Source: Williamsia muralis NBRC 105860 (GTDB lineage: Bacteria; Actinomycetota; Actinomycetes; Mycobacteriales; Mycobacteriaceae). Taken from it: DNA of 64,000 nt. Below are positions 48,867 through 57,422 of this stretch, in pieces. Where the stretch lies: assembly GCF_001598915.1 (NCBI RefSeq), contig NZ_BDAP01000001.1, forward strand, positions 496,001 to 560,000. The letters are read 5' to 3'. Numbering within the stretch: position 1 is the stretch's first letter; each line of letters begins with the position of its first letter. The notes under the pieces are model-generated. The model saw only the letters and a program-made list of their open reading frames with translations. It had not been told where the DNA came from and made no database searches. Both the position numbers and the translations under genes were made by a program.

Positions 48867-49657
48867 GCACGCCATGGGCTCGGGGTCGGTACCGGACGGT
48901 GGCAGATCACCTCGTCCCACTCGCCGAGGACCTGGTGGCCGTTACCGGTCGTCGTACCCCCTTGGTGGGTGCGGTCGTCTACGACCTCGCCTGCGGAACC
49001 GGCAGCGCGGCACTGCTCTGCGCCCGTGAAGGGGCTCAGGTCACGGGGGTCGACCTGACCGTCGAACTGCTCGAAGAAGCAGAGGTGGAAGCGGCACGTT
49101 CGGGTCTCGACATCCGCTGGGTGTGTGCGGACGCGAGCGCGACCGGACTGCCGCCGGCCGACGTGGTGCTCTCCAGCGTGGGCATCATCTTCGTGCAGCC
49201 CGAACCTCAGATCACCGAGGTCCGCAGATTGCTGGAGCCCGGCGGGACATTCGCGTACACCGCCTGGGCATCGGCGCCGGACCAACCGCTGTTCGCACCG
49301 ATCGCCGACGTGCTCGGCCCGTCGCCGGCGCCGCAGTTCGGTGACGTGTCGCCCGAATCGTGGGCCGACCCGGCAGCCATCGAACAGAGACTCGCCGATG
49401 GCTTCATCGATGTTGTGGTGGACGAGCGCGACCATCTGTGGCAGTTCGGTTCCGTGGACGAGGCGATGCATCTGGTGACCAGTGAGTCCCCGGTGCACGT
49501 CAACCTGCTGTCGATGATCGACGACGAACGAGGTCAGCAGGTTGTCAACGGTTTTCGGGACGTGTTCGGTGACCTCGCGCACGCCGACGGCTCGGTGACC
49601 TTCGCGGCCCCGTACGTGGTGGTGAGCGCAACCAGGGACAGGACGTCGTGGCAATGA
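48863..49657 (+). CDS. SAM-dependent methyltransferase
   Basis: The 264-residue protein has the SAM-binding motif I VVYDLACGTGSAALLCAREG, the acidic motif QVTGVDLTVELLEEAEVEAA, and EPGGTFAYTAWASAPDQPLF as motif III: a class I methyltransferase fold. The substrate is unknown. It starts in the stop of the MmpS-like gene (ATGA) and its own stop overlaps the next methyltransferase gene, so three genes appear co-translated. A lipid or surface target would fit the MmpS-like partner, but this is inference. Confidence 0.9.
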   Translation: MSTPWARGRYRTVADHLVPLAEDLVAVTGRRTPLVGAVVYDLACGTGSAALLCAREGAQVTGVDLTVELLEEAEVEAARSGLDIRWVCADASATGLPPADVVLSSVGIIFVQPEPQITEVRRLLEPGGTFAYTAWASAPDQPLFAPIADVLGPSPAPQFGDVSPESWADPAAIEQRLADGFIDVVVDERDHLWQFGSVDEAMHLVTSESPVHVNLLSMIDDERGQQVVNGFRDVFGDLAHADGSVTFAAPYVVVSATRDRTSWQ

Positions 49658-50394
49658 CCGACCCTCACCGGCAAGGGCGGATGGCCACGTCGTTCGGTCG
49701 CGAAGCAGCGTCGTACAGCAAGGGCCGGCCGGACTATCCGGAAGCTGCAATCGCCCATCTCGTTCCGTCCGACGCCCGAGTGGTCGTCGACATCGGTGCC
49801 GGCACAGGCAAACTCACCGCGTCGCTCCTGTCGCCGGGACGGACGGTGATCGCGGTGGAGCCGGATCGGGTGATGCTCGACGCGTTGTCCTCGGCATTGC
49901 CGACGGTGCACTCGGTATCGGGCACTGCCGAGCAGACGACACTCGACGACTCGGTGGCCGATGTCCTGACCTATGGGCAGGCCTGGCACTGGGTGCAGCC
50001 CGAGCCGGCGACCGCCGAAGCCGCCCGGGTACTGCAGCCCGGTGGACGGATCGGCCTGGTGTGGAACATCCGGGACGAGTCGGTTCCGTGGGTGGCCGCG
50101 CTCACCGAGATCATGTCCGCCAGCGCTGCCGAAATGTTCGTGGCCAGGGGAGGACCCCGGTTACGAACGCACTTCGGTCCGTTAAAACACAAGGCCTTCG
50201 ACTGGGAGCGTCCGATGACATCGGAACAGCTTGTTGCGATGGCAGCGTCGCGCAGTCATGTCATCACCGCAGCCGAGGCCGAACGCACCCGGATCCTGGC
50301 GGGGGTGCAGGAGCTGGCGGATGATGTGGCCGACGGCGACGGTGTCATCGTGTTGCCCTACCGGACGCACGTGTACCGCGCCCACCGACTCTGA
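49654..50394 (+). CDS. SAM-dependent methyltransferase (class I)
   Basis: The 246-residue protein begins RMATSFGREAASYSKGRPDY, a common start of the UbiE/SmtA-like group, and has RVVVDIGAGTGKLTASLLSP as SAM motif I, VIAVEPDRVMLDALSSALP as motif II and LQPGGRIGLVWNIRDESVPW. The ATG at 49654 lies in the preceding stop (ATGA); a GTG 6 bases earlier is possible. The substrate is unknown. It ends the MmpS-like/methyltransferase unit. Confidence 0.9.
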   Translation: MTDPHRQGRMATSFGREAASYSKGRPDYPEAAIAHLVPSDARVVVDIGAGTGKLTASLLSPGRTVIAVEPDRVMLDALSSALPTVHSVSGTAEQTTLDDSVADVLTYGQAWHWVQPEPATAEAARVLQPGGRIGLVWNIRDESVPWVAALTEIMSASAAEMFVARGGPRLRTHFGPLKHKAFDWERPMTSEQLVAMAASRSHVITAAEAERTRILAGVQELADDVADGDGVIVLPYRTHVYRAHRL

Positions 50395-50472
50395 GCGGTC
50401 GGCACGTCGAGTTCGGCTCACCATGAACGAAATCGGCCGGCCATGCTGACGCCATCGCTGCGGTGGTGTTCT

Positions 50473-51474
50473 ATGGAACAGATGCGAACGCTCCCTCGCC
50501 GGCGGACCTGGATCAGGCTCACCCTGGTGCCGTTGATCGTCATGCTGCTGGCGACCGTGGTGACAGGATGCTTCGATCCCCTCAACCGTGCGGGATCGCG
50601 TGATCCCGATCCCCGTCACATCGTCGTCGGATCAGGGGGCGTGCTGGAAAGCCAGATCATCGGTCAGATCTACATCGACGTTCTCGAGGCCAACGGGTTC
50701 ACGGCCGAGAACCAGCTCAATTCGGGTACCCGGGAGCGTTACCTTCCCGCCCTGCGCGCCGGCGACATCGACATCGCACCCGACTACATCGGGAACCTGC
50801 TCCAGTATCTGGCAGCGGCCGCTCCCGGGCTGTCCGAGGAAGAGGTGACGAAGTACTCGTCGCTGACGTCGTTGCCCGACATCGAGAATGCGTTGCCCGC
50901 AGTACTCGGTGACGATCTGCTGACCTACACGCCGGCTCCCGGGTCCAACTCGGACTCGGTGACCGTCACCCGACAGAGCGCAGAGAAGTGGAACCTGGTG
51001 TCCATCGCAGACCTCGCTCGAGTGGCGCAGTCGGAGACCGTCAGCTTCATGGCCAACAGCGAGTTCGCCACCCGTGAGGTGGGGGTACCGGGCCTACGCC
51101 GAAACTATGGGCTGGACGTGGACTTCAAGCCCAACAACGACAGCGGCGGCCAGGCCACCATCAACGAGCTGACCAGCGGACGGGTCACCGCCGCCGACAT
51201 CTACACCACAACGCCCGCGATAACCACGGAAAACCTTGTGGTGCTGGAAGATCCGAAACACAACTTCCCCGCCAACAACATCGTGCCGGTGCTGGCGAAG
51301 TCGAAGGACTCGCCGGAACTACGCAAGGTGCTCGACGCGGTGTCGGCGCAGCTGACCGTGGAGGAACTCCGAACCCTGAACGAGATGGTCTCGGGCACAC
51401 AGAAACTCGAAGTCGAGGACGCGGCAGAACGCTGGGTGAGAGACCACGGGCTCAACAAGCAGCTGGGGTCATGA
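50473..51474 (+). CDS. Glycine-betaine-type ABC transporter, substrate-binding lipoprotein
   Basis: The protein has 333 residues from ATG 50473. A signal with lipobox (MLLATVVTGCFDP, Cys near residue 36) is followed by an OpuAC/ProX-type binding domain: HIVVGSGGVLESQIIGQIYI, GTRERYLPALRAGDIDIAPD, YIGNLLQYLAA, ITTENLVVLEDPKHNFPANN and AEIVxxx-type C-terminal helices (TVEELRTLNEMVSG). It delivers a quaternary amine such as glycine betaine, choline or carnitine for osmoprotection; the aromatic cage residues were not resolved. It is the first of four genes. Confidence 0.92.
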   Translation: MEQMRTLPRRRTWIRLTLVPLIVMLLATVVTGCFDPLNRAGSRDPDPRHIVVGSGGVLESQIIGQIYIDVLEANGFTAENQLNSGTRERYLPALRAGDIDIAPDYIGNLLQYLAAAAPGLSEEEVTKYSSLTSLPDIENALPAVLGDDLLTYTPAPGSNSDSVTVTRQSAEKWNLVSIADLARVAQSETVSFMANSEFATREVGVPGLRRNYGLDVDFKPNNDSGGQATINELTSGRVTAADIYTTTPAITTENLVVLEDPKHNFPANNIVPVLAKSKDSPELRKVLDAVSAQLTVEELRTLNEMVSGTQKLEVEDAAERWVRDHGLNKQLGS

Positions 51475-51475
51475 G

Positions 51476-52597
51476 ATGACCGATGGAAGGAAGCCGATGA
51501 TCACCTTCGATGCGGTGACCAAGACCTACCCCGACGGCACCACCGCGGTCGACAACCTGACCCTGGAGATCGAAGAAGGCAGCTTCACGGCCTTTGTGGG
51601 TCCGTCGGGATGTGGCAAGACCACCTCGATGCGCATGATCAACCGGATGATCGATCCGACGTCCGGCACCGTGAAGGTGGACGGACAAGACGTGAGCACC
51701 ACCAACCCGGTGACGCTGCGACGCGGGATCGGTTACGTGATCCAGAGCGCCGGTCTGATGCCCCACCAGCGAGTGGTGGACAACGTGGCCACCGTCCCGG
51801 TGCTGGAGGGCGAGTCGCGCAAGGCGGCCAGGCGCGCGGCGCTCGAACTCCTCGAGCGGGTCGGTCTGGACTCGACCGTCGCCACCCGGTACCCGGGCCA
51901 GCTGTCGGGCGGACAGCAACAACGTGTCGGTGTGGCAAGGGCTTTGGCTGCAGATCCGGCCATCCTGCTGATGGACGAGCCGTTCAGTGCTGTCGATCCC
52001 GTCGTTCGCGAGGACCTGCAGAACGAGATGCTCCGACTGCAGGCCGAGCTGCGCAAGACCATCGTCTTCGTCACCCACGACATCGATGAGGCCGTAAAGC
52101 TCGCCGACCGGATCGCGATCTTCGGCAAAGGCGGTGTCCTGCGCCAATTCGACACCCCGGCGCGACTGCTCGCCGCGCCCGCCGACGAGTTCGTGTCCTC
52201 GTTTGTCGGTCGCGACCGCGGTTATCGTCTGCTGCAGTTCAATTCGGGTCAGGACGTGAAGATCGAGCCGCTCGAACCGATCACCGAAGCGCAGATCGAC
52301 GGGCTGGTCCTCGGCGCCGACGAATGGCGCCTGGTGACGGTGAACGGAACCCCGTTCGGTTGGGTCGACGCCGATGGGGTGCGGGCGCATTCCGGTGGGG
52401 CGTCGCTGTACGACAGTTGTTCGGCCGGTGGGTCCCTGTTCAGTGAGTCCGGGTCGTTGCGCCAGGCACTCGATGCCGCATTGTCATCGCCCTCTGGAAT
52501 CGGTGTGGTGGTGGACGGCCAAGGAACCGTGAGCGGAGGGGTCCGCGCCGCCGACGTGCTCGCTGCTCTCGAACAGCAGCGCAAGTCGGCATCATGA
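51476..52597 (+). CDS. Glycine-betaine-type ABC transporter, ATPase subunit
   Basis: The 373-residue protein has Walker A (FVGPSGCGKTTSMRM), the Q-loop (YVIQSAGLMPHQRV), ABC signature (LSGGQQQRVGVARALAADP), Walker B (ILLMDEPFSAVD) and switch His (FVTHDIDEAV). The C-terminal 120 residues form a CBS-like regulatory part, degenerate compared with OpuCA. ATG 51476 or ATG 51497 is the start; the latter has GGAAGGAAG just upstream and begins MITFDAVTKTYPDG, the family N-terminus. It powers uptake with the two permeases that follow. Confidence 0.94.
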   Translation: MTDGRKPMITFDAVTKTYPDGTTAVDNLTLEIEEGSFTAFVGPSGCGKTTSMRMINRMIDPTSGTVKVDGQDVSTTNPVTLRRGIGYVIQSAGLMPHQRVVDNVATVPVLEGESRKAARRAALELLERVGLDSTVATRYPGQLSGGQQQRVGVARALAADPAILLMDEPFSAVDPVVREDLQNEMLRLQAELRKTIVFVTHDIDEAVKLADRIAIFGKGGVLRQFDTPARLLAAPADEFVSSFVGRDRGYRLLQFNSGQDVKIEPLEPITEAQIDGLVLGADEWRLVTVNGTPFGWVDADGVRAHSGGASLYDSCSAGGSLFSESGSLRQALDAALSSPSGIGVVVDGQGTVSGGVRAADVLAALEQQRKSAS

Positions 52598-53289
52598 ACT
52601 ACCTCTTCGACCACTTCTCGAAGGTCTGGGAACTGACGCTCGAGCACATCAAACTATCGATGATCCCGCTGGCGGTGGCGCTGGTCATCGCGATTCCGCT
52701 GGGTCTCCTGGTGTACCGGTCCCGGCCGGCGCGGCGCGTGACCATCGTGATCGGCTCGATCATCTTCACCATCCCGTCCATCGCTCTGTTCATCGTGCTG
52801 CCCTCGCTGATCAACACGCGCATTCTCTCCGACGTCAACGTGATGGTGGCGCTGGCCTTGTATTCGACTGCGCTGCTTGTGCGTTCGGTTCCCGAAGCGC
52901 TCGACGCCGTGCCTCCGGCCGCTGTCGACGCCGCCAAGGCCATCGGATACAAGCCGTGGCAACGCGTGCTCAAGGTGGAACTGCCCCTGTCGATCCCGGT
53001 GCTCATCGCCACCATTCGCGTGGTGTCGGTGACCAACATCTCGATGGTGTCGGTAGGTGCGGTCATCGGTTTCGGCGGCCTGGGACGGTTGTTCACCGAA
53101 GGCTACAGCCGCAACTACACCGACGAGATCGTCGCCGGCATCATCGCCGTGGTGGTTCTCGCACTGGTGATCGACCTGGTCCTCGTGGTGATCGGCCGGG
53201 TGCTGACCCCGTGGGCACGCGTCGGCCGGGGACCGGGCAGGTTGGCACGTAGCCGGATGAACCTGGCCAAGGAGGCGGCACCGGCATGA
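52594..53289 (+). CDS. Glycine-betaine-type ABC transporter, permease 1
   Basis: The 231-residue membrane protein has about five or six helices with the BPD-type EAA loop PPAAVDAAKAIGYKPWQRVL and VELPLSIPVLIATIRVVSVT. It has ATGA overlap with the ATPase gene and with the second permease gene. It would form half of the channel; two different permease halves are typical of OpuC/ProW-like systems in actinobacteria. The C-terminal 20 residues are basic and cytoplasmic. Confidence 0.94.
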   Translation: MNYLFDHFSKVWELTLEHIKLSMIPLAVALVIAIPLGLLVYRSRPARRVTIVIGSIIFTIPSIALFIVLPSLINTRILSDVNVMVALALYSTALLVRSVPEALDAVPPAAVDAAKAIGYKPWQRVLKVELPLSIPVLIATIRVVSVTNISMVSVGAVIGFGGLGRLFTEGYSRNYTDEIVAGIIAVVVLALVIDLVLVVIGRVLTPWARVGRGPGRLARSRMNLAKEAAPA

Positions 53290-53987
53290 GCAACATCTTC
53301 AGCGACACCGTCAGCTACCTGACCACCGGAACCAACTGGACCGGTACCGAGGACTCCGAGGGATTGCTGGTCGAGATCGGCCAACACATCGGCTACACCT
53401 TCTACGCAGTGGCGGTCGCGGCGTTGATCGCGATCCCGATTGGTTTGCTCATCGGTCACACCGGCAAGGGCGAGGTGGCGGTGGTGGGACTGGTGAACGT
53501 CCTGAGGTCGTTGCCGACCCTGGGTCTGCTGCTGCTCTTCATCTTGTGGATGGGTCTCGGACTCACGCCCACGATCATCGCTCTGATCCTCCTCGCGATC
53601 CCGCCGCTGCTGGCAGGCACCTATGCGGGGGTCGCCAATGTCGACAAGGCCGTGGTCGACGCATCCCGGGCCATGGGGTTGAGCCATCTGCAGGTGCTGC
53701 TCAGAGTGGAGTTACCAAACGCACTCCCACTCATCCTGGGTGGCCTGCGTAACGCCACGCTGCAGGTGGTGGCAACCGCAGCCATCGCCGCCTACGCCGG
53801 CCTGGGTGGCCTCGGACGCCCGATCTTCGACGGCCTCGCCACCTATGACTACCCGCCGATGATCGCCGGGTCGCTGCTGGTCACGCTGTTGGCCCTGATT
53901 CTCGACGGCATACTCGCAGGTGTCAGCTGGGCGTCGGTCCCAGGCACTGGACGGTTGCGACGCACTCCTGACCTGTCCACCGCCTGA
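53286..53987 (+). CDS. Glycine-betaine-type ABC transporter, permease 2
   Basis: The 233-residue permease has an extracytoplasmic start (YLTTGTNWTGTEDSEGLL), several helices (AVAVAALIAIPIGLLIGHTG, LGLLLLFILWMGLGLTPTII) and the EAA loop VDASRAMGLSHLQVLLRVEL with PNALPLILGGLRNATLQVVA. It completes the transporter encoded from 50473. The gene order (binding protein, ATPase, permease, permease) differs from opuCABCD, where the ATPase gene comes first. Confidence 0.94.
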   Translation: MSNIFSDTVSYLTTGTNWTGTEDSEGLLVEIGQHIGYTFYAVAVAALIAIPIGLLIGHTGKGEVAVVGLVNVLRSLPTLGLLLLFILWMGLGLTPTIIALILLAIPPLLAGTYAGVANVDKAVVDASRAMGLSHLQVLLRVELPNALPLILGGLRNATLQVVATAAIAAYAGLGGLGRPIFDGLATYDYPPMIAGSLLVTLLALILDGILAGVSWASVPGTGRLRRTPDLSTA

Positions 53988-54058
53988 TCAAAGGGGTGGA
54001 CCGGCCAATGTGTGCCATTGGTTCGGAAACATGGGGTCTGGTCGCCTACCTTGAAGGT

Positions 54059-54694
54059 GTGAATTCCCCAGACGTGTCCCAAGAGGCAAACGTGCTCCAG
54101 CCAGGGTCGGCCGGTGTCTCTGACAACAGCGACTTCAAGACAGTGATGACCTGGCGTGGGATAGGCGAGGACCGGCTCGAGCAGGTGCGTGTCGCGGTCA
54201 CCGGGAATCGGGTGAAGGCGTATGGGCGGATCGTTGCTGCGGCAACCGCCGACCGAGAGGCCTTCAGCGCCTCGTACGACCTGGTCACCAACGATGCCGG
54301 TGTCACCAAGCGGTTGTCGCTGCACCTCGTGCGCGCGGGTGGGGACGCCCAGATCTCGATCACCCGCGACGGTGAGGACACCTGGCTGGTCCAGACTGCC
54401 CGCGGTATGGAGCGCAGCGACTTCGGCGGTGCACAAGACGTCGACCTGGCGCTCAGCCCCTTCTTCAACGCGTTGCCGATCCGCAGGCTGGGCCTGGGCA
54501 AACCCGCGGCCGCGCCGGTCGCCGTCCCCGTTGCCTACCTCTATCTGCCCACGGGCGAGGTGAAGTCGGCGACGCTGCAGTACACACCCGGTGCCGATGG
54601 CGTCGGAGTGGTCTCACCGGTGGCCGACACCACCCTCACCGTCGACGACAACGGTTTTGTCATCAACTACCCGGGGTTGGCCGAACGGGTCTGA
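54059..54694 (+). CDS. Putative glycolipid-binding family protein (PF06475-like)
   Basis: The protein has 211 residues from GTG 54059. TACCTT (54047-54052) lies 6 bases before this codon, a leaderless arrangement; ATG 54008 is the alternative. Pattern: MTWRGIGEDRLEQVRVAVTG, YDLVTNDAGVTKRLSLHLVR, GGAQDVDLALSPFFNALPIR with RRLGL, VAYLYLPTGEVKSATLQYTP, and DDNGFVINYPGLAERV, as in the PF06475 family once tied to lipoarabinomannan-type glycolipid binding. It is shared by mycolata. The end overlaps the converging tyrA by 28 bases. Confidence 0.8.
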   Translation: MNSPDVSQEANVLQPGSAGVSDNSDFKTVMTWRGIGEDRLEQVRVAVTGNRVKAYGRIVAAATADREAFSASYDLVTNDAGVTKRLSLHLVRAGGDAQISITRDGEDTWLVQTARGMERSDFGGAQDVDLALSPFFNALPIRRLGLGKPAAAPVAVPVAYLYLPTGEVKSATLQYTPGADGVGVVSPVADTTLTVDDNGFVINYPGLAERV

Positions 54695-55653
54695 CCCGTC
54701 CACACCCCGCCGCGGCGGGCGGCGTCACGCAGTGCCGCCTCCCAGCCGTGGGAACCGATCACCACGTCGGTGACGGGCACGTCGGCGGAAGCGTTGATCT
54801 GCTCGTAGCGCTTGCGTGCGCGGTGCCCGTCGTCGACGAGGATCTCCACCGAGCCCTCGTCGCGCAGTTGGTCACGGGCACGGGTGAGGCGGTCGATGGT
54901 TTCGCTGAGTGCATTGAGCAAGGCGATGTCGTTCGCCTCGAGCATGGCCCGCTGCGCAGACGGTTTGGTGCCGGCGACGCGTGTCCCATCGCGGAACGAG
55001 CCCGCCGCGAGCCGCAACGCGAGTTCACCTTCGCCGGCGCCCACCACAGCGGTTACGGCGGCCGTGAGGTGAGGTAGATGGGAAATGCCCGCGACAGCGC
55101 GATCGTGCTCATCGGACGCCGCGGGGATCACGCGGGACCCGACCTCGAGGGCGAGCTGCGCAACGGTCCGCCACACGTGGGGATCGGCGCCGTCGTCGGT
55201 GGCGACCACCCAGACCGCGCCGTCGAAAAGAGCGGGGTCGGTGGCCGCCCAGCCCGAGTCGGCCGAACCCGCCATCGGGTGGCCGCCCACGAAGTTGCTG
55301 CTGAGCCCTTGTGCGTGAACCGCGTCGGCGACCGGCTGCTTCACGCTCACCACATCGGTCAGCGGACACCGGGGAGCGTGCTCGGCGACGGCCGCGACGA
55401 TCGCGGTAACTGTGGGAGCCGGCGTCGCGATCACGATCAACGCCGACTGCTCCGCTGCGCGGGCGAGGGTCGCGACGAGGTCGGTCGACACGTCGAACCC
55501 GCTCTCGGCGGCAGCGGCGACGGTGGCCTCGGAGCGGTTGTAACCGAACGCCGGCCGACCGGTGGCGGCCAGTGCCCGCAGCAACGAACCGCCGATCAAA
55601 CCCAGGCCCAGAACACAGACAGAGGGCCGGGGCTGTGGCGAGGTCGCGGTCAC
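54667..55653 (-). CDS. tyrA: Prephenate dehydrogenase
   Basis: The protein has 328 residues from GTG 55653. The NAD(P) Rossmann motif is SVCVLGLGLIGGSLLRALAA, followed by VIATPAPTVTAIVAAVAEHA, PLTDVVSVKQPVADAVHAQG and the substrate region SNFVGGHPMAGSADSGWAAT with the conserved GGHPMAG, and SDEHDRAVAGISHLPHLTAA with the catalytic-domain His. It oxidatively decarboxylates prephenate to 4-hydroxyphenylpyruvate in tyrosine synthesis. A C-terminal regulatory extension is short. It is divergent from the tadA-associated gene over about 90 bases, the arrangement common in mycobacteria and relatives. Confidence 0.93.
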   Translation of the reverse strand: MTATSPQPRPSVCVLGLGLIGGSLLRALAATGRPAFGYNRSEATVAAAAESGFDVSTDLVATLARAAEQSALIVIATPAPTVTAIVAAVAEHAPRCPLTDVVSVKQPVADAVHAQGLSSNFVGGHPMAGSADSGWAATDPALFDGAVWVVATDDGADPHVWRTVAQLALEVGSRVIPAASDEHDRAVAGISHLPHLTAAVTAVVGAGEGELALRLAAGSFRDGTRVAGTKPSAQRAMLEANDIALLNALSETIDRLTRARDQLRDEGSVEILVDDGHRARKRYEQINASADVPVTDVVIGSHGWEAALRDAARRGGVWTGQTRSANPG

Positions 55654-55744
55654 TCGATCAGATTGGCACACGCGGGCGGTACGCAGGTCACGCGGCTGCT
55701 CGTAGAGAGTTGGGTTTACCCGCGCCGACCGCTACCGTGACCGC

Positions 55745-56254
55745 ATGGCAGCTGCAGGTGCGGATGATGTAGATGGTTTCGCCATTGCGGTCGTCCGGGA
55801 GGACGGCAAGTGGACCCTCACCGCAATGGATCGCAGTGCACTGGCCGAACTCGGTGAAGCCGAGAATCGGCTGCGGGGCCTGCGCAGCGCCGGAGCGGTG
55901 TTCGGACTGCTCGACGTGGACGACGAGTTCTTCATCGTCGTGCGGCCGTCGCCGTCGGGAACAAAACTCTTGATCTCGGACGCCACAGCGGCAATCGACT
56001 ACGACATCGCCGCCGATGTACTCGACGTGCTCAATGTCGAGATCCCCGACATCGACCCCGACGAGATCGATGATGTCGAACCGTGGGAAGAAGGCGATCT
56101 GGCCATTCTCGCCGACCTCGGTCTGCCGGACTCGGTGATGAGCATCATCGTCGGTGACACGGATCTATATGCCGACGAACAGATCGGGATGATCGCCGCC
56201 CGACTCGGTTTCGCGGACGAGCTGTCGAAGACGCTCGAGAAGCTCGGTCACTGA
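55745..56254 (+). CDS. tRNA adenosine deaminase-associated protein
   Basis: This 169-residue acidic protein is of the actinobacterial family encoded directly upstream of tadA. It has AIAVVREDGKWTLTAMDRSA-like DDVDGFAIAVVREDGKWTLT, an acidic stretch (VEIPDIDPDEIDDVEPWEEG) and the closing AARLGFADELSKTLEKLG. Its function is not established, and the name comes from its constant position by tadA, 21 bases downstream here. It has no membrane or signal segment. Confidence 0.88.
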   Translation: MAAAGADDVDGFAIAVVREDGKWTLTAMDRSALAELGEAENRLRGLRSAGAVFGLLDVDDEFFIVVRPSPSGTKLLISDATAAIDYDIAADVLDVLNVEIPDIDPDEIDDVEPWEEGDLAILADLGLPDSVMSIIVGDTDLYADEQIGMIAARLGFADELSKTLEKLGH

Positions 56255-56275
56255 GTACTTTTCGTGAGTCGGGGC

Positions 56276-56734
56276 ATGGGTACCGATGAGCAGATGATCG
56301 AGGCGGCACTGGCGGCCGCCGCCGGAGCCGATCCCAGAGACGTGCCCGTGGGCGCGGTGGTCTTCGATTCCGATGGCACTGCCATCGCGCAGGCCGCAAA
56401 CGCACGCGAGGCGACCTCCGATCCCACCGCACACGCCGAGATCCTCGCCATCCGAAAAGCGGTCGACGTGGTCGGCGACGGATGGCGGCTCACGGGTTGC
56501 ACCATCGCCGTGACCCTCGAGCCGTGCACCATGTGCGCGGGCGCCATCACCCTGGCCAGACTCGATCGGCTGGTGTTCGGTGCGTGGGAGCCGAAGACAG
56601 GGGCCGTGGGCTCTTTGTGGGACGTGGTGCGCGACCGCCGCAACGTCCACCGTCCTCAGGTGCGCGGCGGTGTGCTCGCCGACGAGTGTGCCGCGGTCCT
56701 GCGCGAGTTCTTCGCTGGTCGACGACCCTCGTGA
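56276..56734 (+). CDS. tadA: tRNA-specific adenosine-34 deaminase
   Basis: The 152-residue protein has the zinc deaminase sites HAE (PTAHAEILAIRKAV) and PCxxC (VTLEPCTMCAGAITLARLDR), with VFGAWEPKTGAVGSLWDVVR after them. TadA makes inosine at the wobble base of tRNA-Arg(ACG), an essential activity. ATG 56276 is used since the protein then starts MGTDEQMIEAALAAA, the usual N-terminus; GTG 56264 is possible. Confidence 0.93.
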   Translation: MGTDEQMIEAALAAAAGADPRDVPVGAVVFDSDGTAIAQAANAREATSDPTAHAEILAIRKAVDVVGDGWRLTGCTIAVTLEPCTMCAGAITLARLDRLVFGAWEPKTGAVGSLWDVVRDRRNVHRPQVRGGVLADECAAVLREFFAGRRPS

Positions 56735-56777
56735 GGGCATCGTCGACGCGCTGATCGTCGAATTCCCGGGTTGTCGG

Positions 56778-56802
56778 GTTGAAACGGTGGGGCAGTGGGT
56801 AC
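56778..56802 (+). promoter_or_regulatory. Stress-sigma-like promoter of the second csbD gene
   Basis: GTTG (56778-56781) and GGGTAC (56797-56802) are separated by 15 bases, matching the GTTT-N14-16-GGGTA type of promoter read by SigB/SigF-class general-stress sigma factors in actinobacteria. It lies 66 bases upstream of the CsbD start, and CsbD genes are standard members of such regulons. Confidence 0.6.
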
Positions 56803-56868
56803 CCCTGGAGAACGCGACAGTCGCGTGTGATGCACCTTGGTCACAGATCGAGTCAACTAGGAGGATCC

Positions 56869-57078
56869 ATGGCTGTATCCGACGATGCCAAGAACAAGGC
56901 CGAAGATCTCAAGGGCCGCGGGAAAGAAGCCGCAGGGAGCCTGACCAACGACCACGACCTCAAGAACGAAGGCAAGGGCGATCAAGCCAGTGCCGGCGCG
57001 AAGCAGAAGGTGTCTGACGCTGCCGACGCCGTCAAGGGTGGCGTCGACAACCTCAAAGACAAGCTGACCGGCCACTAA
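56869..57078 (+). CDS. CsbD-family stress protein
   Basis: The protein has 69 residues; ATG 56869 lies 4 bases after AGGAGG. Charged and helical: KNKAEDLKGRGKEAAGSLTN, then LKNEGKGDQASAGAKQKVSD and VDNLKDKLTGH. It is a paralogue of the protein at 17361 with the same repeated Lys/Gly pattern. It stands alone between tadA and the tRNA-Ser gene with its own stress-sigma-like promoter, in contrast to the copy in the Asp23 operon. Confidence 0.94.
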   Translation: MAVSDDAKNKAEDLKGRGKEAAGSLTNDHDLKNEGKGDQASAGAKQKVSDAADAVKGGVDNLKDKLTGH

Positions 57079-57167
57079 GAGCCGCTCATACCGCCGAAGG
57101 CTGTCTGTACAGCCGGACTGACCAGCGGATTGTTGGCTCAGCCCGGCCCTGCGGTACAGTTTTCGGC

Positions 57168-57258
57168 GGTGGCGTGTCCGAGCGGCCGAAGGTGCAGCAC
57201 TCGAAATGCTGTGTACGGTAACCCCGTACCGAGGGTTCAAATCCCTCCGCCACCGCCA
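57168..57258 (+). tRNA. tRNA-Ser (anticodon CGA)
   Basis: The acceptor stem GGTGGCG/CGCCACC pairs perfectly, with discriminator G and an encoded CCA (57256-57258). The anticodon loop CTCGAAA within GCAGCACTCGAAATGCTGT gives anticodon CGA, reading UCG. A long variable arm (TACGG-TAAC-CCGTA) marks a class II tRNA and fits Ser, and GGTTCAAATCC is the T-loop. TACAGT at 57155-57160 with TTGGCT 16 bases upstream of it is a likely promoter. Confidence 0.97.
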
Positions 57259-57261
57259 GCG

Positions 57262-57299
57262 AACAGCCCCTCACCTGATCCAGGTGAGGGGCTGTTTCT
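57262..57299 (+). terminator. Strong intrinsic terminator after tRNA-Ser
   Basis: AACAGCCCCTCACCTG and CAGGTGAGGGGCTGTT are exact reverse complements (16-base stem) around the 3-base loop ATC, followed by TTCTG. The T-run is short, as is usual in high-GC actinobacteria. Confidence 0.9.
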
Positions 57300-57422
57300 G
57301 TGTTGTATCGAGTCCGATGGTTCCGCATGAGGTCGCACCCGGGCGGTGGGGTGTAATCGGTAACCGGGGTAACCGTCGCAGCGGTGGTGCGGCACGACAG
57401 CGATTTTTGTGTGGGGGTCTAC

